From NCBI GenBank assembly GCA_032433595.1, contig JASWJB010000050.1, positions 1-64,000 on the forward strand: 64,000 bases of DNA, read 5' to 3'. A model generated the notes under the pieces. The model made no database searches. It was not told the DNA's origin and saw only the letters and a list, made by a program, of their open reading frames with translations. Position 1 is the stretch's first letter. Every line of letters starts with the position of its first letter. The translations under genes were made by a program, and so were the position numbers. Shown in pieces: positions 41,449 to 53,624 of this stretch. The DNA comes from Conoideocrella luteorostrata (lineage: Eukaryota > Ascomycota > Sordariomycetes > Hypocreales > Clavicipitaceae).

Positions 41449-44093
41449 GGCGAGATATCAAAACGTGCAGTCGCACAGGATATCTATCCTTGGCGTAGTT
41501 GACTATTTATAACAAACAAATGGGGGTAATAATGATGGGGTTGCACAATCAAAACAAAAAAATTCAAATCTAAACCGGCAGCACAGCTCCTTTATATACG
41601 CAGTCCTGTGTTTCTAGGCTACACATCCTGTTCTGCGGTGCTTGGACATATCTGCTGATGCCAATAATACGGTCCCAGTGACGGCACGAGCAAGACAGCC
41701 GACTATTAACATTCAACCCACCAAAAGTAGTGCCGAATGCAGTGCCGACACGCCACTTGAAACATTCTACTGGTTATTCAAAGGGCTTTTCTTTCGTTGG
41801 AGCCACCATGTGTTGACTTGCATACTGACAGTGCTCCCTCAAGGTATCAATGAGGAGAATCAGCTGATGTTGACCCATGGGGCTATCTTTGCAGGCAGAG
41901 CTCCAGCATAGGGTTCACCACATAACTATGGAGCTTCCCACAGAAAACTCCCCTCCTTTTTTTAGGTAAACAAAAAAGGGACTAAGTATTTCAGACAAGG
42001 TTCCGGAGCAGATATGTTGGAATATCCATGTTGGAGCCGAGCCTCATCCCGAGCTTGATGGTGTCGGAGCCGGGGAGTCTCGGAGAGGTACCAAGACCGC
42101 TACTCACGCCTAGAGGACTGATCGGTGAATCGATTTGATTTAGAAGAATAAAATTACCTATGGGATTATTCGTATTTGGCACCTATTTATCCTTTTATTC
42201 AAGAAAGCCTCTAGTTCCACTTGCGGCACCTCCTCGGCATCATTTCACTCCTAATAGCCCTGACGACTTATGAATCCTGATACGAGAATATTCCAAAAGA
42301 CCAACAAGAAAAATGTTATGTTGGTTTAAACTCAACTGGATTTAGAACCTACGCGAAATAAAAGAACGGGGAAACTCGGATGCTGCTTGATTCAAGAGAC
42401 TGTTGGTCGTCTAACCCAACCGCTGCTGATGTAGAATCCAAGAGTCGCATTAGCTCACCTTACTCATGGTGCCAAAGTCCGGGGTGCATAGACACGCGTC
42501 TGCAAGATGTAGAACCTTTCTGTTGGGTCTCCAGCAGTGTGCCGCATTCGGATTTCCACCTCGGCCCAGAAGATGAAGCAGTGTAACAGCTCCATACTCT
42601 ATTCCCGTCCCGTCCCGTTCCGTCCTGCTGCCTCTCCCACAGCATCTCTTCCTTAGCTAATGATATTTATGACTGTGCTACCCAACGCTGATAATGCCCC
42701 GGAAAGTCTAAATGGCAAGGACATTGGATCTGCTCTGCCAGCTCGCATATCATCAAGCCAGAGGATCTTCTCACTCCGCCGCAGCCAACAGGAAGATTGA
42801 AGCTCCTGCCCCCCTTCTCTAACAATACTTATACAGTGGCTGGCTAGCCTGAAAACAACATGCTAGAGTGTCTATGCCTAGCTCTGCTCAGTGATCAGAT
42901 GAACCAACTTACCAAGGCCGTGCATGCGTGCTTGGCATCTCCATCCCGGACAGAATGTGACGCGAAGCTGCAGACTTTAGCCTAATCCATCTTCGTCTGT
43001 TGGAGAGTCCTATCGCCGCAATGCGCTGTGGGTTGAGTTGGCACGGCACGCCACATGGCACCTGGCTGTCTACTGACTGCATCTCAAAGCACATTCACGT
43101 CTCTCTTCAGAGTGGCGCTGTCAGGAAGGGTTGTGCAACATGTATGCCATTTAGATCCAGTCGTGGCGCCAAGAGAAAAAAAAAATTTGACCGACCACGA
43201 GACGACCAAGCCCTTGAAGCTGAATGGCCGGTTATAGGTTCTGTCCCGGCGCTTGGTGAAGTCGCATTCTTCCGAGAAAATGACAACACATGCTACATCA
43301 CGGTAGGGTTGAGCAAGGCATGAAGAGACGGGCACGTGAATTCGGCTAAAGGTGGACTATTCTATGCGTTTGTCGCGGGACTTCGCTTTTAAGTGTTGCA
43401 AATGTGATCGACGAGCTAGGTTGACACAGTTCGTTTCGTCCTAGCTCCCGACGATTGATTGCTTCAATCAGAGTCCCTGATCGATATCCAAGACATCCCT
43501 GCCATCTTGGCTTCGTCAGCGTCCGGTAGACCCAAACACCCGGCAATAACGCAACAACGCAATAACCAGGAACCAGTTCTCTCCACATGTATGCGCGGAG
43601 TAACCATGCAACCGGGTGGGGAGTACTCCGTAGTATGTCGAGAAATCCGGGGTAACTTGTGGGGAACGGGTTACTCGCATGAGCGATTCCAGCAGAGAAC
43701 GGAGAACAGAGAACAGAACAAAAAGTGAAGCAATTTCATGACCAAGCCAAACAAACCAGGAAATAAAATATAAAATAAAATAAAAAATAAAAAAAAGAGA
43801 AGGCTAGTAACACAATAACGGATCCCGAAAATCTATCTCTGGAGCCGGTAGATCAATAACCTCGATAGTATCCTGCTGCGCAGCGGCAGTTCCTCGGCCG
43901 TGTTAAAACCCGAGGTGCCTCGCAGCAACACTATATGTGACATCGCGCATTCACGCTCTCACATTCACGCTTCCGCATCAAATTCACAACTTCCTTTTTC
44001 ATATTACTTTCCCGGCACTAAGGCTTGTGCTGTAAATCATCACGTGCCAATTACGTCTGGCAGACGCAAAAGCACACCCCCTGCGAACACATC
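41449..44093. other. 2.6-kb intergenic region
   Basis: No convincing gene. It includes an A/T-rich tract at about 43757-43797 and a TACTCCGTA motif at 43624. Confidence 0.45.
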
Positions 44094-45183
44094 ATGGCTG
44101 TCGTAGTGGTTGCAGGCGGCCTTGGGGACATGGGCCGTCTCATTACGGAGGCATTGCAGCGGACTGGCAAGCATGAAGTCTACGTCATGTCCAGGAGGGT
44201 GCGTTGCTCTACCCACCTCCGGAGGATGCCTTGCATCAAGTGTGATATTCGTATTGTTTCGAGCGAGCACCCCAAATGACTGACGCAATGCAGACTCCCC
44301 AGCAAGTTCCATCCCCCACATCACCAATCACCGGCGCCCAGTACAAGTCGTTCATCCAAACAGACTACTCTTCTGAAGACCACCTCGCTGAACACCTAAC
44401 TCAGCACAACGTGCAAGTAGTTATTTGCGCATTCAGTCTACACTACCAGTCCGCCAGCGATGCCCAGGTTCGACTGATCCGTGCGGCTGATCGGGCTCCT
44501 ACCGTGAAGCGCTTCATCCCATCCGAGTTCAACGTCGACTACGACCTCGGCGACGATGTTCTCCCTTATCCAGACAAGAAGTATCACCTGGATGCTCGTC
44601 GACAGCTAGAGAAGACTGGCCTGGAGTTTACGTACATTTATCCCGGAATGTTCATGGACTATTTTGGCATGCCAAAAGTGCCCACCCACTTGCGGGAGCT
44701 ATGCTTCTTTGTTGACGCGGTGAATGGGGTCGCGGCCGTTCCAGAAGACGGGTCAGCCAAAATGTCCATGTCCTTTACTACGGATGTAGCCAGGTACACA
44801 GCGCTGGCGCTGGATTTGGAGAAATGGCCACGGGTGATGACTACCGCTGCCAGTACAGTGAGCATCAGTGGGCTTGTCAAACTGGTTGAGAAAAGTCTTG
44901 GGCAGTCGATTGAAGTGAGATACCAGGCTGTTGAGACTTTACGATTGCATCAGAACATAATTCTACCACAGAATGCGTCAATCGCGGGCCGTTTCCTGAG
45001 AGGTTCCCCCAAGGGCTGCCGCAACTGAGAGCTTTAATTGCAGATTTGGAGGCTGGTGTTGCTTTGGGCGCATTTGACTTTGGTCGGCTCAATGGGCATT
45101 TAGATTTAGTGAAAGAATTTCAAGGCCGTACTTCCCCTCCCAGAACTATCGAGGACTTGATCGAGGAAGCGTGGACGGTATGA
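44094..45183 (+). CDS. NmrA-like/isoflavone-reductase-family NAD(P)-binding protein (one frame break)
   Basis: Two exons (44094-44198, 44294 onward). The N-terminus is a Rossmann strand-loop (AVVVVAGGLGDMGRLI). The body has VKRFIPSEFNVDYD and YIYPGMFMDYFG, typical of atypical short-chain dehydrogenases of the NmrA/PCBER type. Near 44995 the frame ends early at 45028, while the next frame continues with ERFPQGLPQLRALIADLEAGV and FDFGRLNGHL to a TGA at 45181, the expected family C-terminus. One C appears missing in the CC at 44995-44996 (GRFPERFPQ would need CCC). This is either a consensus error or a recent truncation. Role: redox enzyme or redox sensor; substrate unknown. Confidence 0.78.
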
Positions 45184-45298
45184 GCTAGAAGTCTGTCCCG
45201 CAAATAGCAACGTATGCGCACTTTTGGGATAAAACACCGTATTGTAGGCAAGTCTTGATTCATACTGTGCTCAACAGCTCATCTGTACAAAGTTTACA

Positions 45299-47054
45299 CT
45301 AAGCCTCTTGCCTCTTCTCGCCCTCGCCCATCTGCGAGCTGCTTAAAGAGGATATAGTCCAGCCTTTGAAGTCCTTCGCTCGCAACTTGGCCTCAAACAT
45401 ACGATCAATATCCGCAGGCGTTCTGCCCTTCATTTCCGGGACGTAGAGGTATACCAAGATTCCGGATAGAACGCAAAGAGCGAAGAAAATAAAGCCAATC
45501 TGAGATCTGAGATTTGCAGCGTCAGAGTTGTAGAGATATGGGAGGAAAAAGCCAAAAATTGAAGCAGAGGCGCCAGCTGTAAGCCAGCCAATTCCTTGTG
45601 TCTTTCCTCGTAAATAAAGAGACGATGTTTCGGCGCCGATGGCATAAGATGCCGGCCAAACACTAACGCCAGCTATCACAATAATCGAGATCATGCAAAA
45701 GGCGGTATATCTATACGGGCAAAGTTAGTTATCAAATTCGAGTGGACTTCGAATCAGAAATACTGGAGCTGACACACATGATCGTTGGTTCCTCCCTCCA
45801 AATGCCCGAGACACCCATCGTGAGCCACATCAAGGCAACGCCAAACAGACCGTAAATGGACAGGGCACGACGTCCCACAAGATGCAGCACCCAAATACTG
45901 GCCGTATTCGCCAGCAATCCGCAAACGATGCCAACGATCAAGAGAATAACACTCATGTTGGCCGACATGCCGACAACTTGGGCAAAATAGCTGGCTTTGG
46001 CTAGGAGACTAAGCCCAAATACCTGCGGCAACGTTCCGGCAAACATAACAATCAAGGTTCGTCTGGCATTGCCGTGTCTGAAACAATCGATGTAGGTCGC
46101 TTTCGTTAGCCTTTTTTCGTCTTCAATATTGCGCTGAAGGATGTCTATCGTTTGCTGGGCATCGCCGTCGACCGGTTCAAGCCGCCTCTGGGCTTTGAGC
46201 GCCTCCTTCATCTTGTGCTTACGAACGAGGAACGCCGGACTTTCTGGGATGAGATATGCGACAGCCATTGGTACAATGGAAAATGGCCACATCGAGGCAA
46301 AGCATACGGTGTATCCGTTTGGCATCTTAATACAACCAAAGATGACGGCAGCACCAATTAGTTGGCCAAGCAGCGTGAACATTGGGAAAAAAGCCAGAAT
46401 CGGTCCACGGAGGCTGGGTGGTAATACCTCAGACATGTATGTTTGCGTTGTTGTTACGACTATGCCGATTGCAAGACCTTGGAATCCTTTGCCCGCTAAG
46501 AAGACGCCCCGTCGAGCATCAGCATCGGATGGTATATAGGACACATAGCATATGGCCACGGCTGTAGCAGACAAGAAAGATCCGATTGCGATTGAAGCGC
46601 GTCGTCCAACAAGGTCTTGGATTTGACCACCACAGAGTGCCCCTATGATGGAACCTCCCGGACTAGCAAACGTCCACAAACCAAGCCATAAGGAAGGGAG
46701 GATCCAATGGCCATCAAGTTTGCGACCGAAATCGCGCCTGCCTTTCTCAGCTTATGAATGTTGCCTTGAATGACGATTGAATCTAGGGCAATGCTGGAAA
46801 AGAAGAACTCACTGGAAACTCGGCATGGCAGAGGTGGTACCAACAATAACATAGTCGTAGCCGTATAGAAGAATTGTCGTGGTCAAGCCAATGCAGCACC
46901 AAATAACATTCTTGTACTTCTTGCTGGATTGCCAGAGGGTTAAATTCGCAGGCAAATTCGGAGGCGAGCTCTTCTCAACTTGGCGCATCGAACCACCGGC
47001 CTCTTTGCCACTGTCGGGCACATCGACGACGGCCACATCATCATGTCGTCCCAT
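45299..47054 (-). CDS. MFS sugar transporter (alpha-glucoside/maltose permease-like)
   Basis: Three exons on the minus strand (47054 to about 46813, 46737 to about 45779, about 45706 to 45299), about 535 residues with 12 membrane segments. Cytosolic N-terminus of about 50 residues. Motifs: YGYDYVIVGTTSAMPSFQRDFG in two parts (TM1), DLVGRRASI (loop 2-3), PESPAFLVRK before the central loop, VGRRALSIYG (loop 8-9) and PEMKGRTPADIDRMFEAK at the end. The PESPxFLVRK and PEMKGRT motifs fit the maltose/alpha-glucoside transporter branch, which is an inference. The start is the ATG at 47054; the longer frame begins with a non-ATG codon. Confidence 0.88.
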
Positions 47055-48185
47055 AGTGCCGCAATAGCTCGTCACCTCGGCTTTATGACGGGAGAGTGGA
47101 TAGCAAGAATATGTAGTAGGGTCGAACCGAACGGAATTTCTTTTCTACTCCCCAGGATTCCTTGACGGCAGACGGCCATCTTAAAGGTGCACGAGTGCCA
47201 AAGAGTGCTGAAAGAGGGGTTAGCCATGAAATGTGCGACACCGAGGTAGCAGTTCCTCATTTCACGTCAGCCAATGCAACTCTAATTCAATCTGATCGCG
47301 GCAATGACGTGAAGCACACGGGCTGTCGAACGTGGGGTCAGGCTTCCTAGTCCATGTCCTGAGGCTTGCCGCATTGCCTACCAGCGGCTATCCAGGTATC
47401 CACCACTAAGTCGACGTCGCTCAGTCGGTCGGCAAGAGAGTGCAGTTGATTGTGTTGGAAATTTATCCATCTCGACCACCACAACAGATTAAGCGAGCCC
47501 GCCAAGACTGCAAATCCAGCATGCACAAACCGCCACATACCAACAGCAGCGCGTGTGTGGACCGGCGGAGGAGGATATCTTGTTCTCGCTGGCGTGCAAA
47601 AGTAGATGCATTTGACCCGATCCTCATGTAGCGTCAGTACCGGGTGTCAATTGTCTATGAATCTGTTAGACTAACATGTTCAGTGGCGCATTTTGGTGAC
47701 ACTTTGTCGTCAGACGATCCAACGTTGCTTGGTGCATCTGATCTTTGTTGTAACTTACCTACCCCGCATTTTGTGATGTATATGCATTCATATATATATT
47801 TGCCGATGGTCGGCTAATTCCATCTGGAGGTTCTGCGGAGTGCATTTGCATGTCTTTTGGGGAAGCTCAGCCGCAGTTTGGAGCAGAAGCTAAAGTACGG
47901 CCTGAGGCATGGATGGATCAGCTGGCTCGAGTTTTCATCCGTCAATTGGCACGTCGCGATCGGACCAGCTCGTACAAGGCTCAACTCCAGGTTCTATACA
48001 CTTCAATAGCCATTGTTAACTGGAGACATTCTATCCACCGGTCCTTGTGTCCCTGAAGCCAGGACTCCACCCAAACAGCCTCATATCCCGACGTACGATC
48101 AGTTGGCGTTGGATGTACTGGCGGTCGGAATTGACACATCGCTCCTCGGCTGCCTCGACAAAAGGTCTCACGATCATCCTACACA
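47055..48185. other. Intergenic, no gene seen
   Basis: About 1.1 kb between divergent genes (MFS transporter and the hypothetical protein). No coding signal. Confidence 0.5.
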
Positions 48186-48995
48186 ATGTCATCGTTAGGA
48201 ATACCGCTCAGTAGTATTTCAGCAAGCCGGCATGCAACAACCGCCCTGGCTCTCCTGCCAGCGTTCATTCCCGTGGCTTACGTTGTTTACACCAACTGGG
48301 CCGTTCAACGAAATACGTCCTCTGTAGCCGGCCGTCTACCCCCTCACGATGACGAGTCATCGCCTGAAAGGTCGCATCCGAAAGAGCCATACAGCCTTCC
48401 AGCCAAAGTCAAAGAAAGCTTATCTGAGTGGATCGTCTCCTATGAAAGAGTCGTATCTTATCCTTGTCCGACATCATCTCTTGCGTACTTGCCCGACCAG
48501 CCTACCACCTCAGCTCAAGCTCAGGCGACACAGCCATCATCACTGCTGCTAGCTTGGCTCAGGACCACACACAGAGCATTTAGCTGGACACCCCAAGCCT
48601 TTATTATTCGCTCCGCACTCTCTGAGCCACTTAACAAGGGTAGTTTTGACGCGAAATGGATTGATAACCTAGACTTTAAGCCCGGAGATGTTGTGAATGG
48701 TGTATACAGTGTGTCTAGCCACGTGAGAGATGACTCGACAGGATCGGAAAGGGCAGAGCTGCTTTTCGACATTCCACCTTCCTACAAGGGACCGTCTGTT
48801 CGTGGACTTATTCTTTCTAGCATTGAGCCCGTTACCAGCTCGAGCAACGAGGCGATTATCTTTGTTAATGAGACTTGGATGTGGCGGCGAGCAGATGAGA
48901 AGCCTACCCTACTGGAGTCTCCTTTTGGCAAATGGTTCCACCGCCTCCTCGCAGGGTGGCTTATCATGAAAGGCATAAAAGGAGTCACTGCATAG
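48186..48995 (+). CDS. Hypothetical fungal protein with one N-terminal membrane segment
   Basis: A single-exon frame of 269 residues that I do not recognise. It has a hydrophobic segment at about residues 20-38 (ALALLPAFIPVAYVVY), a Ser/Pro-rich polar linker, then a folded-looking domain with FKPGDVVNGVYSVSSHV, ELLFDIPPSYKGPSVRGLI, AIIFVNETWMWRR and a hydrophobic C-terminal stretch (RLLAGWLIMKGI). The good ATG, the length and the even hydrophobic/charged pattern support a real gene. The layout fits a single-pass anchored protein with a soluble domain. No function is proposed. Confidence 0.72.
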   Translation: MSSLGIPLSSISASRHATTALALLPAFIPVAYVVYTNWAVQRNTSSVAGRLPPHDDESSPERSHPKEPYSLPAKVKESLSEWIVSYERVVSYPCPTSSLAYLPDQPTTSAQAQATQPSSLLLAWLRTTHRAFSWTPQAFIIRSALSEPLNKGSFDAKWIDNLDFKPGDVVNGVYSVSSHVRDDSTGSERAELLFDIPPSYKGPSVRGLILSSIEPVTSSSNEAIIFVNETWMWRRADEKPTLLESPFGKWFHRLLAGWLIMKGIKGVTA

Positions 48996-51900
48996 AGGAA
49001 AATGTTATGAGCAAGTGAGGGACTAATGTCAGGCCACAGCGTCCAACCTCCATGTATTATGTTATCATTTAGAGCACAGGAAAAGGGTTTAACTGTGTTT
49101 CGGGCCCATCACCACTGAGTATCGCCACTCTACAAAGCAACACTTCCTACAGGAATGAACAAGGTCAACTGAATTTAAAATTATTATTTAATTAATCACA
49201 TCAAGTGCATGTGTTTCTCAGCGCAAGGAAGACACCTGTCAATGAAATTCAAGATGCTCCCATAATGTTCGGGTCGGAGAAAACCGGACGGAACCGGACG
49301 GTCCTTGACTTGCGCATAACAAGTGGCGCTCGTTGCATTTCGTTTTCTCCTAGGCATGAATGAACTGATACACCAAGAGCATTGATGCCATTGTATACAA
49401 GGCCGATTTGTCATTTATGCAATACGCCTGGTGCCAGCAAGCGCCGTTCATGATGTCGGCCCGCGGAAGCCATCTTTGTGTAGTGAGGACAGAGACTGCA
49501 GGTCATATTGAAGCTGGATGTTCAGTATCCATATGGATCACTGGCAAGAGCTACTTAAAGCGTTTTTTTCTTTTCTTTTCGGGATTGAGTACGCGCTCCT
49601 TTTAAACGCTTGCCAGAGTTTCGCGTTCTTGGTGAACGTGATGGACGTGCACTTACTGCTACTCCAGTCAGGGGGTTTTGTAACAACCTCAATCTGAAGC
49701 AATTGCGGATTCATTGTTGGCTTGTCTCAATAAACATAAATATAGACATGATACGCCATACTCCGCACTGCAACGGCTCGATGCCGTACGGTCAGACAGA
49801 GCTGAATGGCTATCATTTGCTGGTTTTGTTTCGTCCCTACCAATCCATTGAGACAGGCTGCGTTGCAAAGGCATTACCCAGTTATCAAGGGAGATGCGCT
49901 AACCCTAACCCTCTTTTCCAAATACCACCGATAGGGCTCTGACCGAGGCCAAGTTATGCCAATTTATTATGAGTATTCCTCGGTTGAGGAGTACTCCTTA
50001 GTTTAGCTTATCTTGGTCCAAGTGGTGCTCATGAACTCATCAATACGGGCTTGGCAATGCCGAGCTCCACTGTGACCGAGAAAAACAAAGCCAAGAGCAC
50101 CAAAGTAAACATCCGCATATTCCACCGCTCGAGTGCCATTTGTAATTGCTACCATCACCATCGTATGGCATGGACTGGAAGAGACAGCGGCAGGTTGTGT
50201 GATGAGTTGTGCGAGCGTTTCGTTTGTCCTGATCTGCACAATTATCCTATCAGATTGGTCCGGCAATTCGTAAGCCACACAGATCTATCGTGCTGCCTTC
50301 TCGATTGAGTTTCACGATTCCCGGACAGAAATGCACCTAAAGCACGCCACAAAAATCCTCAGGGATGGATGAAGATGCATTACTAAACATCCGGCTGGTC
50401 TGCGGTGATTTATTTCTGGCCACGGAGCCGTCTGGCGTTGAAACTTTGACGTTTCAACATGGCGTACTGGGAAGGAGGGAAGAAGATCGGCATGGGCCTA
50501 GCCATGGCTGAAGGCCTCTCACGTTCCTCTCACGTTCCCCGTCTACGGAGTACAATGCAGCCAAAACCCAGTACTCTGTGGGCACTGTACGACGGGCGGG
50601 TTGTTCTGCCAAAGATTGCTGTTATAGACTCCATGACGGCGAGGATCCACCGAGTTGATTGGAACCTGACTCAATCTACAAGACACATTCCGATTAATTC
50701 CATTTCCTCCTCTTCTTTTTCATTAACGGGTCGGCTTGGCCGTGTCCTCTTTTTGATGAACCGCAGCCGCAATCACACGTAAAAGGGAGGCCGCTGGGCA
50801 TGCCAGTCACGGTGCTCAGCTTGGTACGTGAGAGTTCGCTGCCAAGATTGTACAGGGTCGGGGGTACTTTGCATACAACGATGGATCGTGCGCGATGTAA
50901 TTGTGCATGGAGATATCGTGAATGGTGATGCAGATGCACAGCTGTCTGTGTTCCTGTACAAAGTTGACCGAGGAGGCGACAGAAACTTTTCATCTCATGG
51001 GTTGCATAGCAGATAGGCGCGCAGTATCTTGATTGCTTGATAACCGGCACAATTACTTGAGACAGGAACTTCTAACACGGACCGTTTGCCGTGAATCTGA
51101 CATGTGAGGTGTCTCAAGGCCTGACCTTACGACCACGTGGGTGGAAGGTACAGATAGAAGGTCCTGCCGCTGACAGCTTTGTGCAGCGCTCTCTGCATGG
51201 AGGACGCCGTGCGGATACGGAGTAGTCTCTCCGTAGTCCAGTTAACAATATGTACGGAGTACAGGAGTCAACTCGGCCGCCTGTTGGCCAGCTGGTCGTC
51301 AATCGGGATTTCTGACTGCCTGGATTGCAAGCTTTTTCCCACCTCGAACCGTCCCAACCAGGAACATTAGTCGCAGCATTTCAAGGCTCCTTTTCCACCG
51401 CCGCAACAGACAGCCGTCATCTTAAATTTTCGACGTTGCTTTGCATCGTAGCGTTCAAGATGGGTTCCAAGCGGCTTAGGCAGCGTCCATCCCTCTCGTG
51501 TTCTAGCATGCCAAGGAATCCTCATTTTAGGGCCACGCTCAACCGATGATATTCCAATCTGTACACTGATTGACGATCTTCGTTTGGCGGTGCTTGCCCG
51601 TCGCCCCAATTTTCAAGCTCGGTATTTGACTTTTTCATTTTAGTCGCACATCGACTTGGCCTTCCTCAGTCGAACATCCCTGCAAGCCGTCCTTTCAAAG
51701 CAGAAAAACAAAACCAGGGATGACGACGCACTCAGCAAAAGGGACATCCTAAGGGCTTTAAGGAGAGCATAGCATTGGTCGTCGGCCCTACAGCCCGCCG
51801 TCATGTTACACACTGCCGGTCTTGGCATGTAACGGGACCTTGGCTGGGCAACTTTGTTCGGAGCCACTGGCGGCCTCTACTCCGTACAATTGCTGATCGA

Positions 51901-53624
51901 GCAACGTCAGTTTCGCACCCGATGCCTTGCTCCGTGGCGTGTATCCTGAATGGACCTGCCATTTGGATTTGACGTGGTACCAAAAGTAAAACCAATACCA
52001 AAAATAAATAAGAAAAACAGCCGGACACTGATGAAGCTTTGCTGACGCGTATACTGACAATGTCTTTGTTTCTTGGTGGACCGGCAGGGACGATCCTCCT
52101 TCTCCGACGAGGCTCAATCTGGCGCATATAGCGTCCGTGAACCAACTAGCACCGCCGTGGCCCACCCGGTCGGAACGGGAATCGACTCAGGCTTGGTCCA
52201 CCACTGCAGAATGAAGACTAGGCCCTTGGCGCCACTGAGATCCGTGAGGCCAAAGCTGTTGTTTGAAATTGCTGCTATTTCCGCTCTTGAAGCTTGAACC
52301 CATAACCCCTAGTGTTGCGGCCTACCATCTAGGAAAGATCTACCATTCGACACCATAGTACGGAGTAGAGTATTGCAAGTATCTGGCTTCGATATGTGCT
52401 CCGTATCTTTACAGCTCCCTCCGTACTAGGTGCTCCGTAGAACTTTCCATTTCTAATACCGCGGTACAATCCATGCATGACTTCGGTGCCTTGCGCCACG
52501 AGCAATACCTTGGGCTGCGCATTGGTTCGATGAAGGCTCCATCCCTCGCCGCTTGCCGCACTGTACCAACTAGACGGGACCCTCTTCGGCGAGAACAAGG
52601 GTCATTGTTCTTGGCCGTTGCCACTATCAGCCACGTATTCTCCAACGCACTGCGGCCTGGGCTCGCAAGACCGTTTGGGAGTGAGGCTTGTTTCTTGTTG
52701 AAAATCCTCGTCAATACCGAGCTCATGTACTCCGCAGATGCGGCCGGCCATTTACCAAGCTTCGAACACTGTTGAAAAGTGCTGTACGATATGCCCTCAG
52801 CAACAATTGCTAAAACCCAATATAATAAATAAAATACGTCTTGTTAGACGGCCTCTTCAGGAAAAGGCACCCCTCCGACAGCCCCTATCAAACGACCCGC
52901 TCACAAGACAAGGTCTAATACCGTTGGGAGAAAGCTGCAGGCCAATGAAGCATTCTTCGTGCCAGAACTGGAGACCAGTTATCTCTCCACCGAGTACTAC
53001 GGGGATGATCCTCATCATCCGACCTTGACATATACAATAATGTCTGGCTTTTTGTCGTATTCTTGTCAGGGTTGGCTGTTTCGAGGACAGGTCTCCACCA
53101 CCGTGAGACATTGACATTGTACGGAGTAGGATTATCTGGCAATTACAATACAAGCAACCGGGGTGTTATTTTTTACCCACTACCTAACACCCTAGGGTGA
53201 ATACAATTGCCAAATCATCAAACACAGCCTCTCGATTGGAACGGAAACCACTTGCTCCTTGGGCCAGGGGCGTGTCAAGACCCAGTCTACAGCGGGCTCA
53301 CCTGGCTAGTTCACCTCGCATTGAGCAGCTAAGTTCTTCATAAATCGACTGCCTGCCATCGTTTGTGGACATCCCATGAGAACCTTCCTGGCGAACCCGC
53401 TCTTCACGGCTGGCTGTGCAGAAAAAGTGTGACTGTATAGTTATTGGATCGGGCATGAACGTTTTACTTTGAACCTAGCTTGAGTTTCGTTTCTTTCCCT
53501 TGCATTGACTTCTTACTCTCCTTTGGACCCGTCCTAATCATATTTATTCTCCCGCTCCTCCCCAATTATTCCCCGCCGACTTTAAAATAAGTTCTTCATC
53601 CTCTCATTCGAGAATAGGCACATC
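48996..53624. other. 4.6-kb gene-poor region
   Basis: No supported gene on either strand; open frames are short and mutually overlapping. It carries six of the TACGGAGTA-type motifs (50544, 51216, 51253, 51878, 52359, 53120), further near-matches at about 51228, 52396, 52421 and 52432, and a two-unit telomere-like CTAACCCTAACCCT at 49899-49912. The last 150 bp are CT-rich leader sequence for the downstream transporter. Confidence 0.5.
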
